A DNA stretch of 8,888 nt, taken from Bacteroidia bacterium (GTDB taxonomy: Bacteria; Bacteroidota; Bacteroidia; Chitinophagales; Saprospiraceae). Positions 6,727 to 8,888 of this stretch are shown here, one piece after another. Made by a program: the position numbers and the translations under genes. Below the pieces are notes generated by a model. The model made no database searches. It saw nothing but the letters and a program-made list of their open reading frames with translations, and was not told the DNA's origin. The stretch is from NCBI GenBank assembly GCA_030431945.1, contig JAUIIF010000154.1, positions 1 to 8,888 on the forward strand. The letters run 5' to 3'. Within the stretch, counting starts at the first letter, position 1. The number at the start of each line of letters is the position of its first letter.

Positions 6727-6761
6727 CATCGCCTTCGGTACCTGACGTACCGAAGGCGATG
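6727..6761. terminator. Perfect 15-bp hairpin between convergent genes
   Basis: CATCGCCTTCGGTAC (6727-6741) and its exact reverse complement (6747-6761) flank a 5-nt loop. It sits 26 nt after the PhoD-like stop and 59 nt after the HAD stop on the other strand, so it could end or protect both transcripts. Neither side has a U-tract, so classical intrinsic termination is unlikely. The role as a 3' end or RNA-stability element is inferred. Confidence 0.55.
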
Positions 6762-6820
6762 GACTGGCCGGTTTACACCACCTGGTCCGGGCTGAAAACC
6801 ATGGCCTGTGGGTAAAGTGT

Positions 6821-7243
6821 TTAGTCTTTGAAAACCTCTACGTCCCGGTTCTTGACCACCAGATCCGTAAATTTCCCCTTGAAGCGGGTAGCCTTTACGA
6901 TGTGGTTGTCGATCCAATGGTAATTGCCGCCGCGGGGTTTGCCCATCAGCATGGCGTGCCATTTGAAGTTGTGCTTCTTGAGCCAGTACTCGGTAATTTC
7001 CCGGTGTTCTTCGGTCCGGGAGGTAAAGAAGGTAATGATGTGCCCTTCTTCGTACCATTTGTTGACGATACGAAGCGCATCCGGGTAAGGCAGGCAGGTA
7101 CCCATTCGTTCGGGCTCTTCGTTCGGGATGTCATCACAGATGGTGCCATCAATGTCAATGAGGAAGTTTTTGACACCGTTTGGTAAGATGGGGCTGATGA
7201 GTTCACCCTTCTCGTTGAACGTGGTTTCGAGGGTAGTATCCAT
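6821..7243 (-). CDS. Small HAD-superfamily phosphatase-like protein
   Basis: This 140-residue cytosolic protein has all four HAD motifs. Motif I is DIDGT (30-34: nucleophile Asp30, acid/base Asp32). Motif II is FFTSR with Thr74. Motif III is Lys102 in GKPRGGNYHWID. Motif IV is Asp112 in WIDNH. It is close to the minimal HAD core with no cap domain, so it may act on a large or polymeric substrate, or need a partner. Similar Bacteroidota proteins are, as I recall, sometimes labelled phosphoheptose isomerase. No sugar-isomerase (SIS) domain is visible here, so that name is not adopted. The ATG at 7243 is supported by a perfect -7 box about 50 nt upstream. The gene is monocistronic between the SDR gene and the convergent PhoD-like gene. 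Confidence 0.85.
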   Translation of the reverse strand: MDTTLETTFNEKGELISPILPNGVKNFLIDIDGTICDDIPNEEPERMGTCLPYPDALRIVNKWYEEGHIITFFTSRTEEHREITEYWLKKHNFKWHAMLMGKPRGGNYHWIDNHIVKATRFKGKFTDLVVKNRDVEVFKD

Positions 7244-7295
7244 TTTTTGTTAGTTTGGGGTAGCGCCGAAAGGGCTGCTTCGTTTCTAATTTACG

Positions 7296-7303
7296 CAAAG
7301 GTA
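7296..7303 (-). promoter_or_regulatory. -7 promoter box of the HAD gene
   Basis: On the minus strand TACCTTTG matches TAnnTTTG exactly. Transcription would begin near 7291, giving a leader of about 48 nt. No TTTG is seen at the -33 position; that region is instead occupied by the nested inverted repeats at 7303-7383. Confidence 0.6.
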
Positions 7304-7383
7304 AGGCTTAGTCAGGTTTTCCACTGCGGCTTAACGTATACTTAAAGCAGTGATTTTCTGACGGTTTACAAAAGCTAAGCCTT
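7303..7383. repeat. Nested inverted repeats upstream of the HAD promoter
   Basis: Four pairs of arms nest around one centre. AAGGCTTAG (7303-7311) pairs with CTAAGCCTT (7375-7383). TCAG (7312-7315) pairs with CTGA (about 7358-7361). CACTGC (7322-7327) pairs with GCAGTG (7347-7352). TTAA (7331-7334) pairs with TTAA (7342-7345). The outer arm touches the -7 box. It could be an extended operator region, a cruciform, or the 3' structure of the SDR transcript that reads into it. Confidence 0.5.
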
Positions 7384-7420
7384 GATTAGCGAAGAAACAG
7401 GGGCCGATTTGGTGCTTTTA

Positions 7421-7445
7421 GGCGCGGCCGCAGGTGCAAAGAGGG
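7421..7445. repeat. GC-rich 25-bp dispersed repeat, copy 2
   Basis: This matches 1165-1189 at 23 of 25 positions. The bases directly after its GCAAA (GAGGGGTAAGCGGCCGG) also resemble a second block in copy 1 that starts about 20 bases further on. Copy 2 therefore looks like copy 1 with a deletion between two GCAA words. Confidence 0.6.
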
Positions 7446-7452
7446 GTAAGCG

Positions 7453-7485
7453 GCCGGCGCCTCCTGCCGGACAGTTGGCGCCGGC
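7453..7485. repeat. 9-bp GC inverted repeat after the SDR gene
   Basis: GCCGGCGCC (7453-7461) and GGCGCCGGC (7477-7485) are exact reverse complements with a 15-nt loop, starting 34 nt beyond the SDR stop. It probably forms a 3' hairpin on the SDR transcript. No U-tract follows, so it is not a standard terminator. Confidence 0.5.
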
Positions 7486-7519
7486 GGCGAAATACAATCG
7501 GTAGCGCCTCCCGCACCCC

Positions 7520-8317
7520 TCAACTGTAATATTTGCCCAGTACTTTTTCCCACAGCCGGCCGGGCAGCCAGCGGCTGACTTTGACACTGGCCCGCTGGAC
7601 GAACGCTCCGATAACGTAGAAAGGCTTCAGTTCTTCTTTCTCCATAATCCGATACATCGTTTCGGCCACGTAAAGGGCGGTCATGCCGTGGTCAACGTTG
7701 TCGGCCATACCGTCGTCCGCTTTTTTGTAGCGGGCCTGGTAGATGGGGGCCAGGTCGAAAACCGGCTGCCGGTACTGCGTGGCAATGGAATTGGTGGCGA
7801 TGTCACCCGGAGCAATGTAAGCCACCTGCAGGTCGGTCCCCTGTACTTCCATCCGCAGACTGTCCGTCATGGCTTTCAGGGCCGCTTTGCTGGCGCAGTA
7901 GGCGGAGCGGAACGGGATACCCATGAATCCGGCAATACTACCCACCAGTAAGAGGCGACCACGCTCGCTCTTCCGGAGGTGCGGCAACGTTGCCTGGCAG
8001 ATGTTCCAGCTGCCCCAGAAATTAGTGTCGATAATTTTTTTGGCCTGCTCCGTTGGCATCTGTTCCACCGGCCCCGCCCCCCCGATGCCGGCACAGTGCA
8101 TGACGACGTCCAGGCGACCCGTTTCCGTAATTATCCGTGCAACGGCAGCTTCCAGGGCCGCGGAGTCGGCGACATCCGCCGGTAGTGCTACCACCCCGGG
8201 CAGGTCCACCTCCCGCCGGCTCATTCCGTAAACTTTATAGCCACGCTGGGCCAGGAGTGGAGCCAGGGCCTCCCCGACGCCGGAGGAGGCTCCCGTAACT
8301 AGTGCGACGGGCTGCAT
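7520..8317 (-). CDS. Short-chain dehydrogenase/reductase (SDR), classical type
   Basis: This 265-residue cytosolic NAD(P)-dependent oxidoreductase has a Rossmann nucleotide site TGASSGVG (8-15). Arg34 and Arg35 after the second strand favour NADP(H). The usual NNAG is HCAG (74-77). The catalytic tetrad is complete: Asn99, Ser127 (VGSIAG), Tyr140 and Lys144 (YCASK). PGDI (170-173) follows. The length is normal for classical SDRs. The C-terminal 40 residues (FVQRASVKVSRWLPGRLWEKVLG) are basic and amphipathic, as in SDRs acting on lipid or steroid-like substrates, but the substrate cannot be assigned. The ATG at 8317 lies about 47 nt from a start predicted by a perfect -7 box. The gene stands alone; the HAD gene downstream has its own promoter. 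Confidence 0.9.
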   Translation of the reverse strand: MQPVALVTGASSGVGEALAPLLAQRGYKVYGMSRREVDLPGVVALPADVADSAALEAAVARIITETGRLDVVMHCAGIGGAGPVEQMPTEQAKKIIDTNFWGSWNICQATLPHLRKSERGRLLLVGSIAGFMGIPFRSAYCASKAALKAMTDSLRMEVQGTDLQVAYIAPGDIATNSIATQYRQPVFDLAPIYQARYKKADDGMADNVDHGMTALYVAETMYRIMEKEELKPFYVIGAFVQRASVKVSRWLPGRLWEKVLGKYYS

Positions 8318-8368
8318 ATGTTTTTTGGTTTAGTACGGCAATTATAGCGCCCCCAACGGGGAGCTGGG

Positions 8369-8376
8369 CAAAGGTA
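8369..8376 (-). promoter_or_regulatory. -7 promoter box of the SDR gene
   Basis: TACCTTTG on the minus strand is an exact TAnnTTTG match, the same octamer as at the HAD gene. The predicted start is near 8364. A GC hairpin (8346-8365, arms AGC-GCCCC and GGGG-GCT with one mismatch) would form at the very 5' end of the leader. No TTTG is found at -33. Confidence 0.6.
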
Positions 8377-8454
8377 GTCATACCCGAGAGGAAGTGATTT
8401 AACGGTACAGCCCTGCGGGAGGATTAAGGTCTGGCTACTTTGGTTGCTGGCTAG

Positions 8455-8484
8455 AAAAAAAGCCGGCAAGGCCTTAAGCCCGGC
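8455..8484 (-). terminator. Intrinsic terminator, minus strand, without an obvious gene
   Basis: On the minus strand GCCGG (8484-8480) pairs with CCGGC (8466-8462), with a GC-rich inner loop that can pair further, followed immediately by seven U residues (8461-8455). It lies upstream of the SDR promoter. It would isolate that promoter from whatever is transcribed from the right. Confidence 0.65.
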
Positions 8485-8527
8485 AAGTATCTTTAGCGAC
8501 GCCTCAGGGCAAAAAGACGACTGGCAA

Positions 8528-8582
8528 GTACCAAACCTCTTTAGACTTGGGTATAAGTAACGGAAGGTAGTGCTCCGGTCAA
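8528..8582. repeat. Copy 2 of the paired intergenic element
   Basis: On the minus strand 8555-8529 reads TATACCCAAGTC, then TAAAG and AGGTTTGGTA. This closely parallels copy 1 (TATACCTAAGTC, AAAG, TGGTTTAGGTA at 365-337), with one-base indels. In both copies TTGACCGG lies about 15-20 bases upstream on that strand (8582-8575 and 387-380). Here the 11-mer AGTACCAAACC (8527-8537) also pairs exactly with GGTTTGGTACT (8588-8598). Confidence 0.55.
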
Positions 8583-8608
8583 TTATTGGTTTGGTACTGC
8601 TGTTTGTC

Positions 8609-8642
8609 TTTGCGCTCGAATCGTTCGTCTTTTTTATCTTTG
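8609..8642 (+). promoter_or_regulatory. Plus-strand promoter for the gene at the right edge
   Basis: TTTG (8609-8612) and TATCTTTG (8635-8642, exact consensus) are separated by 22 nt, one more than the usual range. Transcription would start near 8648 and leave a leader of about 200 nt before the ATG at 8847. Confidence 0.5.
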
Positions 8643-8846
8643 GTATGGGCTGGAGGCTTTGCTTTAGGGTAAAATCAAAAGTATAGTCTCCCGTCTGCTT
8701 TACCGCCCACTCATCCGGCTCAGTGCAAGGGTTTCGTACCACCACGCACAGAGCAAACTACTAAGGAATACGTCCGGTCGGTGCACAGGGAGGTAGCTGG
8801 ATGAAGACTGATCCCTATTTTAATTTCACTTCAAATCAAATGAAAA

Positions 8847-8888
8847 ATGGGTCGACTGATATTATCTTTTTTGGTGCTGCTGTTGAAT
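8847..8888 (+). CDS. Probable exported protein, first 14 codons only
   Basis: From the ATG at 8847 the frame reads MGRLILSFLVLLLN to the window edge: one Arg and then a hydrophobic core, a typical beginning of a signal peptide or membrane anchor. The sequence before it (TCAAATCAAATGAAAA) is A-rich, as in Bacteroidota leaders. An alternative ATG at 8840 in another frame gives MKNGSTDIIFFGAAVE, which is less signal-like. The product is unknown because the gene continues outside the window. Confidence 0.45.
   Translation, partial: MGRLILSFLVLLLN

Larger units (their letters stand above)
8318..8846. other. Intergenic region with opposing signals
   Basis: These 529 bases contain the SDR promoter, an orphan minus-strand terminator, copy 2 of a paired intergenic element, and a plus-strand promoter. 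A 148-codon minus-strand open frame (8299-8745, GTG start) crosses the terminator and runs into the SDR start, so it is not called. GGTTT(A/G)GTAC occurs at 8327-8336 and 8588-8597 on the plus strand and at 8528-8537 on the minus strand. Confidence 0.5.

Noticed and set aside
8299..8745. 148-codon minus-strand open frame in the right intergenic gap
   Set aside because: It crosses the intrinsic terminator at 8455-8484 and the SDR promoter and overlaps the SDR start. The GTG start has no support and the sequence shows no domain, although a decayed gene cannot be excluded.

Overview
The window looks like chromosomal DNA of a free-living Bacteroidota bacterium, probably a Saprospiria/Lewinella-type organism. 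This assignment is an inference from three things. The -7 promoter boxes fit the Bacteroidota consensus TAnnTTTG (TACCTTTG twice, TATCTTTG once). There are no clear Shine-Dalgarno sites. The protein types are typical of the phylum: a DUF6992-like membrane protein, a secreted CotH kinase, a PhoD-like phosphatase, and a small HAD protein with a GKPRGGNYHWIDNH motif. No CRISPR array, tRNA, rRNA, transposase or phage gene was seen.

Layout. The left edge holds the start of a lipoprotein gene (minus, cut by the window) and a minus-strand DUF6992-like membrane protein (399-992). A 340-base divergent gap follows. Then come two plus-strand genes: a patatin-like phospholipase carrying a two-helix membrane hairpin (1332-2972) and a secreted CotH-type kinase-fold protein (about 3101-4777). 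The 594-base gap 4778-5371 is the least ordinary part. On the minus strand it carries a near-consensus promoter (TTTG-N20-TACTTTCG) and, about 130-160 bases on, a strong intrinsic terminator, with no convincing reading frame between them. This is a candidate small RNA of about 160 nt. Next is a plus-strand secreted PhoD-family phosphatase/phosphodiesterase (5372-6700), converging on a minus-strand HAD phosphatase-like protein (6821-7243) across a perfect 15-bp hairpin. A minus-strand short-chain dehydrogenase (7520-8317) follows. The right gap (8318-8846) has the SDR promoter, an orphan minus-strand terminator and a plus-strand promoter. The window ends in the first 14 codons of a probable exported protein.

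The genes do not form one obvious pathway. The shared theme is the cell envelope and secreted hydrolysis or phosphotransfer: lipoprotein, membrane protein, membrane-anchored lipase, secreted CotH, secreted PhoD. The HAD and SDR proteins are cytosolic and have their own promoters. I see no defence or mobile system. The best leads are non-coding: the 5041-5203 RNA candidate, two families of short repeats found in pairs of distant intergenic gaps, and several strong inverted repeats at gene ends.
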